Positions 1 to 7,996 are shown, counted from the stretch's first letter. The stretch is 11,107 bases of DNA from Lachnospiraceae bacterium (GCA_900753685.1 CAAEAB010000140.1:1-11107), one strand, 5' to 3'. Numbers and translations are program-made. The notes: a model not told the origin generated them from the letters alone.

Positions 1-1053
1 GGCGGCGTGCCGGCCATTGAAGAGGTGAAGTTCAGTCTGGTCAGCAATCGGGGCTGTTTTGGCGGATGCAGTTTTTGCGCTTTGACCTTCCACCAGGGGC
101 GAATTATTCAGGCGAGGAGCCATGAATCCATTATCAACGAGGCAAAAGCCTTTACCTGGGAACCGGATTTTAAGGGCTATATCCATGATGTGGGCGGCCC
201 GACAGCCAATTTCCGCCATCCTTCCTGTGAAAAACAGCTGACGAAGGGTGTATGCAAGAACAAACAATGCCTTTTCCCGGAACCATGCAAAAATCTTCGG
301 GTGGACCATCAGGATTATTTAAAGCTGCTTCGAAAGCTTAGAGCCCTTCCGGGAGTTAAAAAGGTGTTTATACGTTCCGGTATCCGTTTTGATTATGTCA
401 ATGCCGACCCGGACCCGATATTTTTAAGAGAGTTGTGCGAGTACCATGTCAGCGGTCAGCTAAAGGTGGCGCCGGAGCATGTGGCCGATCCGGTTTTAAA
501 ACGGATGGGAAAACCGGGCAACCGGGTCTATAAAAAATTTGTTCAGGACTATAAAGCCATGAATGAAAAGCTTGGCAAGAAGCAGTATCTGGTGCCTTAT
601 CTCATGTCTTCCCATCCCGGCTCGACCATGAAGGAAGCCATTGCTCTGGCAGAATATTTAAGGGATCTGGGCTATATGCCTGAGCAGGTTCAGGATTTCT
701 ATCCAACGCCGTCGACCCTTTCAACCTGCATGTATTATACAGGACTGGATCCGAGGACGATGGAGCCGGTATATGTACCGAAAAATCCTCATGAGAAGGC
801 GATGCAGAGAGCCCTCATTCAATACCGGAATCCGAAAAATTATGAGCTTGTACGGGAAGCCCTGGAGACGGCCCATCGGACAGATTTGATCGGCTTTGAT
901 AAAAAATGTCTCATCCGGCCAAGACGGGGCGAATCTGCGGGAAGGGATGAAAGCGGGTTCGGCGGACGTCAGAGGAGAGACGGAAGCGGGATCGGCACTC
1001 GCCAGAAAGCGAAAAAAACGATACGAAATGTACATAAGAAGAAAAAGAAATAG
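1..1053 (+). CDS. YgiQ-family radical SAM protein (UPF0313), 3' part
   Basis: This is the C-terminal 350 residues of a radical SAM protein whose 5' end lies left of the window; the reading frame is open to base 1, so the GTG at 7 is not taken as the start. The Fe-S motif CX3CX2C is encoded at 55-78 ([12 protein letters not shown]), the 4Fe-4S/SAM site of radical SAM enzymes. A second Cys-rich patch (CEKQ...[12 protein letters not shown], about 226-290) and stretches such as [37 protein letters not shown] and [18 protein letters not shown] are typical of the YgiQ/UPF0313 family, whose reaction is not established as far as I know. Full-length members have about 600-700 residues, so roughly the first half is missing. 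The end is unusual: an Arg/Gly/Ser-rich basic tail containing a tandem repeat and closing in five lysines. It lies 9 nt upstream of the next gene, probably in the same transcript. The family call is firm. Confidence 0.93.
   Translation, partial: GGVPAIEEVKFSLVSNRGCFGGCSFCALTFHQGRIIQARSHESIINEAKAFTWEPDFKGYIHDVGGPTANFRHPSCEKQLTKGVCKNKQCLFPEPCKNLRVDHQDYLKLLRKLRALPGVKKVFIRSGIRFDYVNADPDPIFLRELCEYHVSGQLKVAPEHVADPVLKRMGKPGNRVYKKFVQDYKAMNEKLGKKQYLVPYLMSSHPGSTMKEAIALAEYLRDLGYMPEQVQDFYPTPSTLSTCMYYTGLDPRTMEPVYVPKNPHEKAMQRALIQYRNPKNYELVREALETAHRTDLIGFDKKCLIRPRRGESAGRDESGFGGRQRRDGSGIGTRQKAKKTIRNVHKKKKK
940..1005 (+). repeat. Tandem 33-bp imperfect repeat in the tail of the YgiQ-like gene
   Basis: Two adjacent in-frame 33-bp units (940-972 and 973-1005) encode the 11-residue units [11 protein letters not shown] and [11 protein letters not shown]. 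By eye 23 of 33 bases and 7 of 11 residues agree. The unit is Arg/Gly-rich and lies in the variable basic tail after the conserved domain, so it probably arose by local duplication and may give a flexible nucleic-acid-binding or merely tolerated extension. Confidence 0.7.
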
Positions 1054-1062
1054 GGTGATACA

Positions 1063-1644
1063 ATGAAACAATCCGGATTGGTCAAGGGAACCTATGGCTA
1101 TATTGACGCCTGGAAACGGGCAAAACTGACAGCGATCGCTTTGTGGGTTCTGTTTATTGCGGCATTGCTCTTTATTCCGTCGACAGTGCTCGGCACCCGG
1201 TATAACGCATTTACAGTGGCGGCCATCGTTATGGTACTTCCGGCGGCAAGGCAGGCTGTTCAGTATTTCTCTATGATGGGCTTTCATGGCGGACGGCGGG
1301 ACGAGTATGAAAAAATCGCTGCTCTTGTGGAAGAACGGCCATGGATAGTTTTGGCAGCAGATATGGTCTTGGCCAGCGAAAGCGGTCATATGGTATTGAA
1401 TATGCTGGTTATTTGTAACGGCAATATTTACGGTTATGCACCAAAGCAAAAAAAAGACCGTGAGGCCATTGAGGCCTGCTTGACGAATATTTTAAATGAA
1501 GCGGACATGCCCCGCAAAAAACCCGTCGTTCATGACGATTTTGAAGAATTCGAAGAAATGGTTATGATGCTGGCAGCAAACGAACCTTCCGTACCTTTGG
1601 ACGCGGGGAATATTTTTGCCTGCCTGAAATCAAATTGTATGTAG
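1063..1644 (+). CDS. Small membrane protein of unknown function, two predicted helices
   Basis: I do not recognise a named family for this 193-residue protein. A short N-terminal segment ending in WKRAK is followed by two hydrophobic stretches, about residues 22-43 (LTAIALWVLFIAALLFIPS) and 48-64 (NAFTVAAIVMVLPAA), which look like a helical hairpin in the membrane with a short GTRY turn. The remaining ~125 residues are soluble and acidic towards the end (HDDFEEFEEMV), with a mixed alpha/beta look and a central segment WIVLAADMVLASESGHMVLNMLVICNGNIYGYA. No signal-peptide cleavage site or catalytic motif is evident. The ATG follows the preceding stop by 9 nt, with GGGTG at 1052-1056 as a weak ribosome binding site, and the stop lies 11 nt before the next start, so it belongs to the same operon. 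That it is a real gene rests on the tight packing and the plausible membrane topology. Confidence 0.8.
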   Translation: MKQSGLVKGTYGYIDAWKRAKLTAIALWVLFIAALLFIPSTVLGTRYNAFTVAAIVMVLPAARQAVQYFSMMGFHGGRRDEYEKIAALVEERPWIVLAADMVLASESGHMVLNMLVICNGNIYGYAPKQKKDREAIEACLTNILNEADMPRKKPVVHDDFEEFEEMVMMLAANEPSVPLDAGNIFACLKSNCM

Positions 1645-1655
1645 AAGAGGAAGTT

Positions 1656-2621
1656 ATGCAGAAATTTATAGTGACGCCCAACGAGGCCGGACAGCGGCTG
1701 GACAAACTGTTGTTTAAGTATTTAAATCTGGCGCCGAAAAGCTTTATTTATAAAATGCTTCGGAAGAAAAATATTACATTGAACCATAAAAAATGTGATG
1801 GTTCGGAAAAAACGGCGGTGGGGGATGAGGTGAGCCTCTGGCTGGCGGATGAAACGATTGAAAAGTTTAGGGAGGCCAAGCATTTTGACAGGGTGCCATG
1901 GCATTTTAAGGTGATATTTGAGGATGAGGATCTTCTGGCAGTGAATAAGCCTGCAGGCCTGCTTTCTCAAAAGTCAAAACCGGAGGATATTTCGGCCAAT
2001 GAGGAGGCCATCAGCTATCTGCTTGAAAATCATGTGATTACAGAAAAATCCCTGGAGGTTTTTAAGCCTTCCGTATGTCATCGGCTGGACAGAAATACCA
2101 GCGGACTGCTCATTATCGGTAAAAGTCTGGCCGGTTCACAGCGCATGGCAGAGATTTTAAAAGAACGAATCGTGAAAAAATATTATCTTTGTCTCGTGGA
2201 CGGCATGTTGACGGAGCCAAAGCATATTCAGGGATATTTGATTAAGGACGAAAAAACAAATCAGGTTACCGTGTCTGAGAAACCGGTCAGCGGCGGCCAC
2301 CATATTGAAACCTTGTATGAGCCTGTCGGCAATAATAGTCGTCAGACTTTATTAAGGGTGGAATTACTAACAGGGCGGACCCATCAGATTCGTGCCCATC
2401 TGGCCTCTGTGGGACATGGGATTATCGGAGATGGCAAATATGGCTCAGAGCGGGCCAATGATTATTTCCGGAAACATTACCATCTAAGACATCAACTCCT
2501 CCATTCCTGGCAGATGGAAGTTGACGGAAGACGTCTGAGGGCGCCATTGTGGCCGGAATTCGAGGCAATACTTAAGGGGGAACATCTGTGGTCGATTTAT
2601 ATGGACTTGCAGAAAAATTAA
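1656..2621 (+). CDS. RluC/RluD-family large-subunit rRNA pseudouridine synthase
   Basis: The 321-residue product isomerises uridine to pseudouridine in RNA, by family most likely 23S rRNA. An S4-like RNA-binding domain occupies residues 1-60 (AGQRLDKLLFKYL...KSFIYKMLRKKNITLN). The catalytic domain begins with VIFEDEDLLAVNKPAGLL (87-104). The active-site motif is HRLDRNTSGLLIIGKS, with Asp145 as the expected nucleophile, and the C-terminal family motif LLTGRTHQIRAHLASVGHGI is present. The start chosen is ATG 1656, preceded by AAGAGG at 1645-1650. The frame also opens at TTG 1635, but that would overlap the upstream gene and add seven residues outside the family pattern. The gene overlaps the next one by 34 nt, which points to translational coupling. 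RluC and RluD cannot be told apart here, so no symbol is given. Confidence 0.95.
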   Translation: MQKFIVTPNEAGQRLDKLLFKYLNLAPKSFIYKMLRKKNITLNHKKCDGSEKTAVGDEVSLWLADETIEKFREAKHFDRVPWHFKVIFEDEDLLAVNKPAGLLSQKSKPEDISANEEAISYLLENHVITEKSLEVFKPSVCHRLDRNTSGLLIIGKSLAGSQRMAEILKERIVKKYYLCLVDGMLTEPKHIQGYLIKDEKTNQVTVSEKPVSGGHHIETLYEPVGNNSRQTLLRVELLTGRTHQIRAHLASVGHGIIGDGKYGSERANDYFRKHYHLRHQLLHSWQMEVDGRRLRAPLWPEFEAILKGEHLWSIYMDLQKN

Positions 2622-3532
2622 ACATCGACGATATCGGCGTCTGCCATGCTGGAAAATTTGAAGATGTGGAGCGGATTTTAAAAAGGGATGCGGAGCTTGG
2701 TATTCTGCCGCCCTTTACAGAAACAGATTTGACAAAACGGGTAGAGCCCGAAAAAACTTTGCCGGGGGCAAAGAGCTTTATTGTTATTTTAGAACATTAT
2801 AATCCGCCGATATATAAAAAAAGAGAAGGACTGTATGGGAATATATCGCCGGCCGCCAGCGGAGAGGATTATCACCGCATTGTCCGGGGAAAGCTTTCGG
2901 CGCTTATGGAGGTGCTTGGACAGCTTGACCCGGAGGGGAGACGACAGGCCTATGTAGACAACTCGCCTTTTTCCGAAAAGCATGTGGCAGTCCGGGCGGG
3001 CCTTGGCCGGTGTCTGCGAAACGGCCTGTTTTATTCCAGAAAATTTGGCTCCCGGTGTTATATCGGTTTGATTTTAAACGACCGTCCTCCGGAATTTTAT
3101 GGGATTTCGCCCCGGCAGGACGGCATGGATCCCTGGTTTGACCGGTGCAAAATTTGTTCGGCCTGTCAGATTTTCTGTCCGGGAAAGGCTATTACGGAAG
3201 AGGGAATGAACAGCTACCGCTGTGTGTCTTATCTGACCCAGAAAAAAGAGCCGTTGACCGAAGCTGAGGAGGCGGCTTTGGGCTGCCAGATTTATGGCTG
3301 TGATATTTGCCAGAAGGTGTGCCCTTTAAATCTGCCGGTGCCTGCCGGATATGAGACGGGAACGGAGGTTGCTTTGGAAGCGCTTTTGATGATGAGTAAT
3401 AAGCAGTTCAAAACAAAATATCAAAGGACTGCCGCTGGATGGCGCGGAAAAAAGCAGCTTCAAAAAAACGGAGAGATTGTTTTGAAAAATATCAGCGGTG
3501 GGAACAGCAGGATTGAAAAAACGGAGAGATAA
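2588..3532 (+). CDS. queG: QueG-like epoxyqueuosine reductase, divergent
   Basis: The 314-residue protein resembles QueG, the cobalamin- and Fe-S-dependent enzyme that reduces epoxyqueuosine to queuosine in tRNA. Visible family features are the SGEDYHRIV segment (91-99), VDNSPF with the expected catalytic Asp124, a double 4Fe-4S arrangement (C187, C190, C193, C197; then C233, C238, C241, C245) and the C-terminal TAAGWRGKKQLQKN motif. The start is GTG 2588 with AAGGGGG seven bases upstream, inside the end of the pseudouridine synthase gene. The usual glycine-rich segment around W/YxGKN, after the catalytic region, reads GLGRCLRNGLFYS, so its Gly-Lys pair is missing. No other queuosine genes are in the window; the neighbour that modifies RNA fits a tRNA/rRNA modification context. 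Family membership is secure, while true epoxyqueuosine activity is less sure. Confidence 0.87.
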   Translation: MVDLYGLAEKLNIDDIGVCHAGKFEDVERILKRDAELGILPPFTETDLTKRVEPEKTLPGAKSFIVILEHYNPPIYKKREGLYGNISPAASGEDYHRIVRGKLSALMEVLGQLDPEGRRQAYVDNSPFSEKHVAVRAGLGRCLRNGLFYSRKFGSRCYIGLILNDRPPEFYGISPRQDGMDPWFDRCKICSACQIFCPGKAITEEGMNSYRCVSYLTQKKEPLTEAEEAALGCQIYGCDICQKVCPLNLPVPAGYETGTEVALEALLMMSNKQFKTKYQRTAAGWRGKKQLQKNGEIVLKNISGGNSRIEKTER

Positions 3533-3534
3533 CT

Positions 3535-4065
3535 ATGGCGACATGGAATTCCAGGGGGCTTCGGGGCTCAGAGCTGGAAGAATTGATTAATTTAACTAAT
3601 GAAAAATACAGGGAAAAAAAGCTGGCCCTTATTCAGAAGATTCCGACACCGATTAAACCGATTCAGATTGATAAAGCAACACGACATATTACATTGGCCT
3701 ATTTTGACCAGCGCAGTACGGTGGACTATATCGGAACGGTTCAGGGGATTCCGGTCTGCTTTGACGCGAAGGAGTGTCGTTCAAAAACCTTCCCAATGCA
3801 TAATGTTCATGAACATCAAGTTCTTTTTATGCAGGATTTTGAAGATCAGGGCGGCATTGCCTTCCTGCTCATTTATTTCTCGGCAGAAAACCGATATTTT
3901 TATCTGCCCTTTGAGCGTCTGGTAGATTTTTGGAACCGCTCGAAGACAGGCCGTACCAAAAGCTTTCATATGGATGAGCTGGACGAAGCTTTTGAAATAA
4001 AATGCGAGGGATTTTACTTAAATTATCTTCCTGCAATTCAGAAGGATTTGGATGGAAGAGCTTGA
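3535..4065 (+). CDS. recU: RecU-type Holliday junction resolvase
   Basis: The 176-residue protein matches RecU, the structure-specific nuclease of low-GC Gram-positives that cuts Holliday junctions in homologous recombination. Evidence is the segment STVDYIGTVQGIPVCFDAKE (61-80), holding the PD-(D/E)xK core with Asp64, Asp77 and Lys79, then FPMHNVHEHQVLFM and GGIAFLLIYFS, all in RecU order. Bacillus RecU has Glu where this has Asp77 (FEAKE versus FDAKE), a conservative change the PD-(D/E)xK scheme tolerates. The ATG follows the queG stop by 2 nt and has GGAGAG at 3523-3528. In many Firmicutes recU sits beside a penicillin-binding protein gene; here it ends the housekeeping cluster. Its stop codon (TGA 4063-4065) lies inside the -35 box of the his promoter, and I see no terminator after it, so read-through into his is possible. 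Confidence 0.93.
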   Translation: MATWNSRGLRGSELEELINLTNEKYREKKLALIQKIPTPIKPIQIDKATRHITLAYFDQRSTVDYIGTVQGIPVCFDAKECRSKTFPMHNVHEHQVLFMQDFEDQGGIAFLLIYFSAENRYFYLPFERLVDFWNRSKTGRTKSFHMDELDEAFEIKCEGFYLNYLPAIQKDLDGRA

Positions 4066-4089
4066 CAAAGTTTCTACCTATGGTATAAT
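4062..4089 (+). promoter_or_regulatory. Consensus sigma-A promoter of the his operon
   Basis: A perfect TTGACA (4062-4067), a 16-bp spacer and a perfect TATAAT (4084-4089) with TG one base upstream (extended -10). The -35 box overlaps the recU stop codon. Transcription would begin near 4096, leaving a leader of about 70 nt before hisZ. Such a strong promoter on a biosynthetic operon implies repression when histidine is present. Confidence 0.9.
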
Positions 4090-4116
4090 TAATGACAATT
4101 CCGCGTGATAATTTAG

Positions 4117-4134
4117 TAACACATTAATTTGTTA
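4117..4134 (+). promoter_or_regulatory. 18-bp near-palindrome in the his leader, candidate operator
   Basis: TAACACATTAATTTGTTA is a perfect dyad except for one symmetric pair (16 of 18 positions), centred on ATTAAT. It lies about 20-40 bases downstream of the predicted start point and about 33 bases upstream of hisZ, where a bound repressor would block elongation or initiation. TrpR-family regulators of his genes are known in Firmicutes, but I cannot match this sequence to their motif, so the regulator is open. The stem is A/T-rich and without a U-tract, so it is not a terminator. Confidence 0.55.
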
Positions 4135-4167
4135 AAGTAATCACATCGACGAAATGGGGATAGAAGC

Positions 4168-5364
4168 ATGAAAGAGAGACGAATTCATACACCGGAGGGT
4201 GTCAGGGATATATATAACGGCGAATGTACCCGTAAAAACCTGATGGCAGAGCGGATGAAAAACGTTCTTAAATCCTATGGATACAGGGATATTCAGACGC
4301 CGACCTTTGAGTTTTTTGATATTTTTAATCAGGATAAGGGATCTCTTCCTTCCAATCAAATGTATAAGTTTTTTGATAGAGAGGGAAATACGCTGGTACT
4401 CCGGCCGGATATTACGCCGTCCATTGCCCGGGCTGTTAGTAAATATTTTAATGAAGAGGAATTTTCAATGCGTTTTTCCTATACAGGGAATATTTTTATC
4501 AATAATTCCAGCTTACAGGGACGTATGAAGGAATCGACCCAGATGGGGGCCGAGCTCATCGGAGACGACAGTATCGATGCCGACGCGGAAATGATTGCCC
4601 TGGCGGTTCACCTCCTTTTGGCCGCCGGACTGACCGAATTCCAAATTGATGTGGGACATGTGGGCTTTTTCAAAGGACTGATTGAAGAAGCAGGAATGGA
4701 TGAAGAAAAGACCCAGGATTTACGGGAATTAATCGAAAATAAAAATTATTTCGGTGTGGAGGCTATGACCGATAATCAGGCGCTTGTCCGTCTGCCGAAA
4801 TTATTTGGTTCCCAGGAGATTCTCAAAGAGGCAAAACGATTGACTTCAAATATGAAAGCCTTGACGGCAATTACACGATTGGAACGGCTTTATGAAATTA
4901 TCGGCGAGTACGGCCTTCAAAAATATGTGACCTTTGATCTGGGAATGATCTCCCAGTACGATTATTATACCGGGGTTATATTCCGGGGCTATACCTACGG
5001 TACCGGCGACGCGGTTGTAAAGGGCGGTCGTTATGATACGCTGCTTCAGAAATTTGGTAAGGATGCGGCTTCCGTCGGTCTGGCTGTGGCCGTAGATGAG
5101 CTTTTGACCGCTCTGGGACGTCAGAAAATTGGTATTGATGAGGGTGAACCGGTGACAATGCTTCTTTATTCGGCGCCGATGCTTTCCGAGGCGCTGAAAA
5201 AAGCGGAGGAGCTTCGGGCTGGCGGTGCCTGCGTGCAAATGAACCGGATGTATGCCTCAAAAACACTGGAGGATTATAAAAACTATGCCCGCCGATTTGA
5301 CATTACACAGATTCTTTACATGAGTCTGGAGGGTGAAATAGAAATTTTGGAGGTGGGACCATGA
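4168..5364 (+). CDS. hisZ: ATP phosphoribosyltransferase regulatory subunit HisZ
   Basis: HisZ is a histidyl-tRNA synthetase-like protein that joins short HisG to form the active, histidine-regulated ATP phosphoribosyltransferase, the first step of histidine synthesis. The 398 residues follow the class II synthetase fold: [15 protein letters not shown] start ([12 protein letters not shown]), motif 1 region about 35-50 ([14 protein letters not shown]), [13 protein letters not shown] at 78-90, and [14 protein letters not shown] at 265-278 with GGRYDTLL. It is not a tRNA synthetase: the arginine of the HisRS RGLDYY motif is replaced ([10 protein letters not shown]), and it heads a his operon just before a short hisG. 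Start ATG 4168 has GGGGA at 4156-4160. The stop overlaps the hisG start in ATGA, so the two subunits are probably translationally coupled, which fits their fixed stoichiometry. Confidence 0.95.
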   Translation: MKERRIHTPEGVRDIYNGECTRKNLMAERMKNVLKSYGYRDIQTPTFEFFDIFNQDKGSLPSNQMYKFFDREGNTLVLRPDITPSIARAVSKYFNEEEFSMRFSYTGNIFINNSSLQGRMKESTQMGAELIGDDSIDADAEMIALAVHLLLAAGLTEFQIDVGHVGFFKGLIEEAGMDEEKTQDLRELIENKNYFGVEAMTDNQALVRLPKLFGSQEILKEAKRLTSNMKALTAITRLERLYEIIGEYGLQKYVTFDLGMISQYDYYTGVIFRGYTYGTGDAVVKGGRYDTLLQKFGKDAASVGLAVAVDELLTALGRQKIGIDEGEPVTMLLYSAPMLSEALKKAEELRAGGACVQMNRMYASKTLEDYKNYARRFDITQILYMSLEGEIEILEVGP

Positions 5365-5996
5365 GGTATCTGACATTTGCGCTGGCAAAGGGCCGGCTTG
5401 CAAAAAAGACATTGACATATCTTGAACAGATCGGCATTGAAATGGAAGAGATGAAAGATCCGGATACCCGGAAACTGATTTTTATTAATGAAGATTTAAA
5501 GATAAAAATGTTTTTATCCAAGGCTTCTGATGTGCCTACCTATGTGGAATACGGCGCCGCCGATATCGGCGTCGTCGGAAAGGATACGATCCTGGAGGAG
5601 GGCCGGAAGCTTTATGAGGTGATGGATTTGGGCTTTGGAAAGTGCCGGATGTGTGTCTGCGGACCGGAGAGCGCCAGAGAGCTTTTAAAGCACCAGCAGC
5701 TTATTCGCGTCGCTTCCAAATATCCGAATATTGCCAAGGATTATTTTAATAATATCAAGCATCAGACTGTAGAAGTTATCAAACTTCACGGCTCAGTGGA
5801 ACTGGCTCCGATTGTAGGTTTGTCGGAAGTTATTGTGGATATTGTTGAGACGGGAACTACTTTAAAAGAAAACGGATTGATGGTTTTGGAAGAAATATGT
5901 CCTTTATCCGCCAGAGTTGTCGTCAATCAGGTCAGTATGAAAATGGAAAATGAACGTATTACCGGAATTTTGAATGCATTAAAAAAAGTAATATAA
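5361..5996 (+). CDS. hisG: ATP phosphoribosyltransferase catalytic subunit, short form
   Basis: HisG joins ATP and PRPP to give phosphoribosyl-ATP, the committed step. The 211-residue length is that of the short form, which lacks the C-terminal histidine-binding domain and depends on HisZ. Motifs are [13 protein letters not shown] at the N-terminus, [15 protein letters not shown] (61-75), [10 protein letters not shown] (141-150) and the PRPP-binding DIVETGTTL (160-168). The ATG overlaps the hisZ stop by 4 nt (ATGA) and has GGAGGTGGG just upstream at about 5349-5357. A 70-nt gap with a likely promoter follows before hisD. Confidence 0.97.
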   Translation: MRYLTFALAKGRLAKKTLTYLEQIGIEMEEMKDPDTRKLIFINEDLKIKMFLSKASDVPTYVEYGAADIGVVGKDTILEEGRKLYEVMDLGFGKCRMCVCGPESARELLKHQQLIRVASKYPNIAKDYFNNIKHQTVEVIKLHGSVELAPIVGLSEVIVDIVETGTTLKENGLMVLEEICPLSARVVVNQVSMKMENERITGILNALKKVI

Positions 5997-6013
5997 AATA
6001 TTGATAACTTTAT

Positions 6014-6042
6014 TTTACATATTCGATAAAATCTGGTATATT
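6014..6042 (+). promoter_or_regulatory. Probable internal promoter in front of hisD
   Basis: TTTACA (6014-6019), 17-bp spacer, TATATT (6037-6042) with an extended -10 TG at 6034-6035. Transcription would start near 6049, about 18 nt before the hisD ATG. A small inverted repeat ATTTTA/TAAAAT (6012-6017 and 6027-6032) overlaps the -35 and spacer; it may be chance in such A/T-rich DNA. The gap of 70 nt is by far the largest within the operon, which supports a regulatory role. Confidence 0.7.
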
Positions 6043-6055
6043 AAAATAAGAAACC

Positions 6056-6061
6056 AGGAGG
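6056..6061 (+). promoter_or_regulatory. Ribosome binding site deciding the hisD start
   Basis: A perfect AGGAGG five bases before ATG 6067. It sets the hisD start there rather than at the in-frame TTG 6001, which has no such site and lies within the promoter region. Confidence 0.9.
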
Positions 6062-6066
6062 TTGTC

Positions 6067-7359
6067 ATGAGAAAAATCAAATTAACAAAGGACGCCGTCG
6101 ACGGCCTTTTAGATAACTTATTAAAACGAAGCCCGAATAACTACGGGCAGTATACGGAAGCGGTCAACGAAATTGTCGAGGCCATAAAAGCCGGCGGCGA
6201 CGCTGCCGTTTTTGAATATACGAAGAAATTTGACGGTGCGGATATTTCCGCAGATAACTTTATCGTATCCAAAGAGGAAATTGAGGAAGCCTATGCGTCG
6301 GTCTCTGAGGAGGTCTTGACGGTGATCCGGAAGGCTATTGTAAATATCCGGGTTTATCATGAAAAACAGAAGCAGTACAGTTGGTTTGATTCCCAGCCAA
6401 ACGGTACGATTCTTGGACAGAAGGTAACGCCTTTATCGAGAGTCGGCGTCTACGTGCCGGGGGGAAAAGCCGCCTATCCGTCTTCTGTGCTGATGAATAT
6501 TCTCCCGGCGAAGGTGGCCGGTGTGGAAAAGATTGTTATGACCACACCTCCGGGAAAGGATGGTAAGGTAAACCCTGGGACTCTGGTTGCAGCGAAGGAA
6601 GCCGGTGCGGATATAATATATAAAGTGGGCGGTGCTCAGGCCATTGCCGCTCTGGCTTTTGGTACGGAATCCATTCCAAAAGTAGATAAGATCGTCGGAC
6701 CGGGGAATATTTTTGTAGCTCTGGCAAAAAAAGCGGTTTATGGCTATGTCAGCATTGATTCGATTGCCGGGCCGAGCGAAATTCTTGTCATTGCTGATGA
6801 AACGGCAAATCCACGTTATGTGGCTGCCGATTTACTTTCCCAGGCAGAACATGACGAGTTGGCTTCAGCCATTCTTGTGACAACCAGCGAGGCGTTGGCC
6901 GACGCGGTATCTGAAGAAGTTGACGCCTTTGTTGAAAAACTTTCGCGTAAGGCTATTCTGGAAAAATCTCTGGAAAACTACGGCTATATTCTGATTGCCG
7001 AGGATTTAAACGGCGCCGTGGAAATTGCCAACGCCATTGCTTCGGAGCATCTGGAAATCGTTACTAAAAATCCTTTTGAAGTGATGACCCAGATAAAAAA
7101 TGCAGGAGCTATTTTCCTTGGCGAGTATAGCTCAGAGCCTCTGGGAGATTATTTTGCCGGACCGAATCACGTCCTTCCGACAAACGGAACGGCCAAATTT
7201 TTCTCACCATTGAGCGTGGACGATTTCATAAAAAAATCCAGTATTATTTACTATTCCAGACAGGCCTTAGAGCCGGTGAAGGATGATATTATAAAATTTG
7301 CCGAGTCCGAGTCGTTGACAGCCCATGCCAATTCGATCCGGGTCCGGTTTGAAAAATAA
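6067..7359 (+). CDS. hisD: Histidinol dehydrogenase
   Basis: HisD carries out the last two steps, NAD-dependent oxidation of histidinol through histidinal to histidine. From ATG 6067 the protein has 430 residues, the normal size. Zinc ligands expected from the E. coli enzyme are present as Gln259 and His262 (SQAEHDE), Asp361 (GDYFAGPNHVLPT) and His420 (LTAHANSIRV); the catalytic Glu327-His328 pair is in SEHLE. Family segments RVGVYVPGGKAAYPSSVLMN and VDKIVGPGNIFVALAKK are intact. The frame continues upstream to TTG 6001, but a perfect ribosome binding site and the family N-terminus support 6067. It is followed after 28 nt by hisB. All catalytic residues are present, so it should be active. 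Confidence 0.97.
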   Translation: MRKIKLTKDAVDGLLDNLLKRSPNNYGQYTEAVNEIVEAIKAGGDAAVFEYTKKFDGADISADNFIVSKEEIEEAYASVSEEVLTVIRKAIVNIRVYHEKQKQYSWFDSQPNGTILGQKVTPLSRVGVYVPGGKAAYPSSVLMNILPAKVAGVEKIVMTTPPGKDGKVNPGTLVAAKEAGADIIYKVGGAQAIAALAFGTESIPKVDKIVGPGNIFVALAKKAVYGYVSIDSIAGPSEILVIADETANPRYVAADLLSQAEHDELASAILVTTSEALADAVSEEVDAFVEKLSRKAILEKSLENYGYILIAEDLNGAVEIANAIASEHLEIVTKNPFEVMTQIKNAGAIFLGEYSSEPLGDYFAGPNHVLPTNGTAKFFSPLSVDDFIKKSSIIYYSRQALEPVKDDIIKFAESESLTAHANSIRVRFEK

Positions 7360-7387
7360 TCAATAAGCGTTTAAGGAGGTAAGGCGG

Positions 7388-7978
7388 ATGGATATTCGGA
7401 AAGCGCATGTTTCGAGAAAGACAAGTGAAACCGATATTGAGATCAGTATATGTCTGGACGGTACGGGAGAATGTGATGCAGATACCGGCATTGGCTTTTT
7501 TGACCATATGCTGAACAGCTTTGCGCGTCACGGCCTCTTTGATTTATCTGTAAAGGTCCGCGGCGACCTTTATGTGGACGGTCATCATACGATTGAAGAT
7601 ACGGGAATTGTTTTGGGTGAAGCCATCCAAAAAGCACTGGGAGACAAAAAGGGGATTCGGCGTTTTGGGTATTTTATATTGCCGATGGACGAAACGCTTG
7701 TTCTTGCATCCTTGGATTTGTCCGGAAGACCTTATCTTAATTTTCAGGTGCCGCTGACCGTAGATCGGGTCGGCACGATGGATACGGAGATGGTACGGGA
7801 ATTTTTCTATGCCATATCCTATAGCTGTGGGATGAACTTGCATTTAAAGCTTTTGGATGGTACAAATAATCATCATATTATTGAGGCGGCCTTTAAGGCC
7901 TTTGCCAAGTCATTGGATATGGCGGCCGGCTATGATGAGCGGATTAAGGATGTGTTGTCGACAAAAGGTTCTCTTTAA
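7388..7978 (+). CDS. hisB: Imidazoleglycerol-phosphate dehydratase, monofunctional
   Basis: HisB removes water from imidazole glycerol phosphate to give imidazole acetol phosphate. At 196 residues it is the stand-alone dehydratase, without the histidinol-phosphatase domain fused in enterobacteria, so that phosphatase must come from elsewhere. The two-fold metal-binding motifs are intact: FFDHMLNSFARHG (38-49), VDGHHTIEDTG (64-73) and TNNHHIIEAAFKAFA (159-173), with the closing STKG. The start ATG 7388 has AAGGAGGT at 7373-7380. Its product's substrate is made by HisH-HisF, neither of which is encoded in this window, although hisH is often found between hisB and hisA; here only 18 nt separate them. 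Confidence 0.97.
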   Translation: MDIRKAHVSRKTSETDIEISICLDGTGECDADTGIGFFDHMLNSFARHGLFDLSVKVRGDLYVDGHHTIEDTGIVLGEAIQKALGDKKGIRRFGYFILPMDETLVLASLDLSGRPYLNFQVPLTVDRVGTMDTEMVREFFYAISYSCGMNLHLKLLDGTNNHHIIEAAFKAFAKSLDMAAGYDERIKDVLSTKGSL

Positions 7979-7996
7979 ATTGAAAAAGGTGGTATT

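Noticed and set aside
721..1449. 242-codon open frame on the - strand
   Set aside because: It lies antisense across the YgiQ-like gene and the membrane protein gene, is rich in His, Cys and Arg without domain motifs, and has no place in the all-plus-strand layout. A shadow of the coding frames.
4092..4127. Possible His leader peptide (MTIPRDNLVTH) before hisZ
   Set aside because: Its ATG lies at or before the predicted transcription start, it contains one His only and no attenuator hairpin follows.
4090..4167. Histidine T-box or riboswitch in the hisZ leader
   Set aside because: The leader is only about 70 nt, with no AGGGTGGNACCGCG-like T-box sequence and no terminator.
4168..5364. hisS (histidyl-tRNA synthetase) as the identity of the first his gene
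   Set aside because: The RGLDYY histidine-binding arginine is replaced, the C-terminal anticodon-binding region is not typical, and it is coupled to a short hisG, which needs HisZ.
6001..6066. TTG 6001 as hisD start
   Set aside because: It would code through the promoter region, lacks a ribosome binding site and adds residues foreign to HisD; AGGAGG marks ATG 6067.
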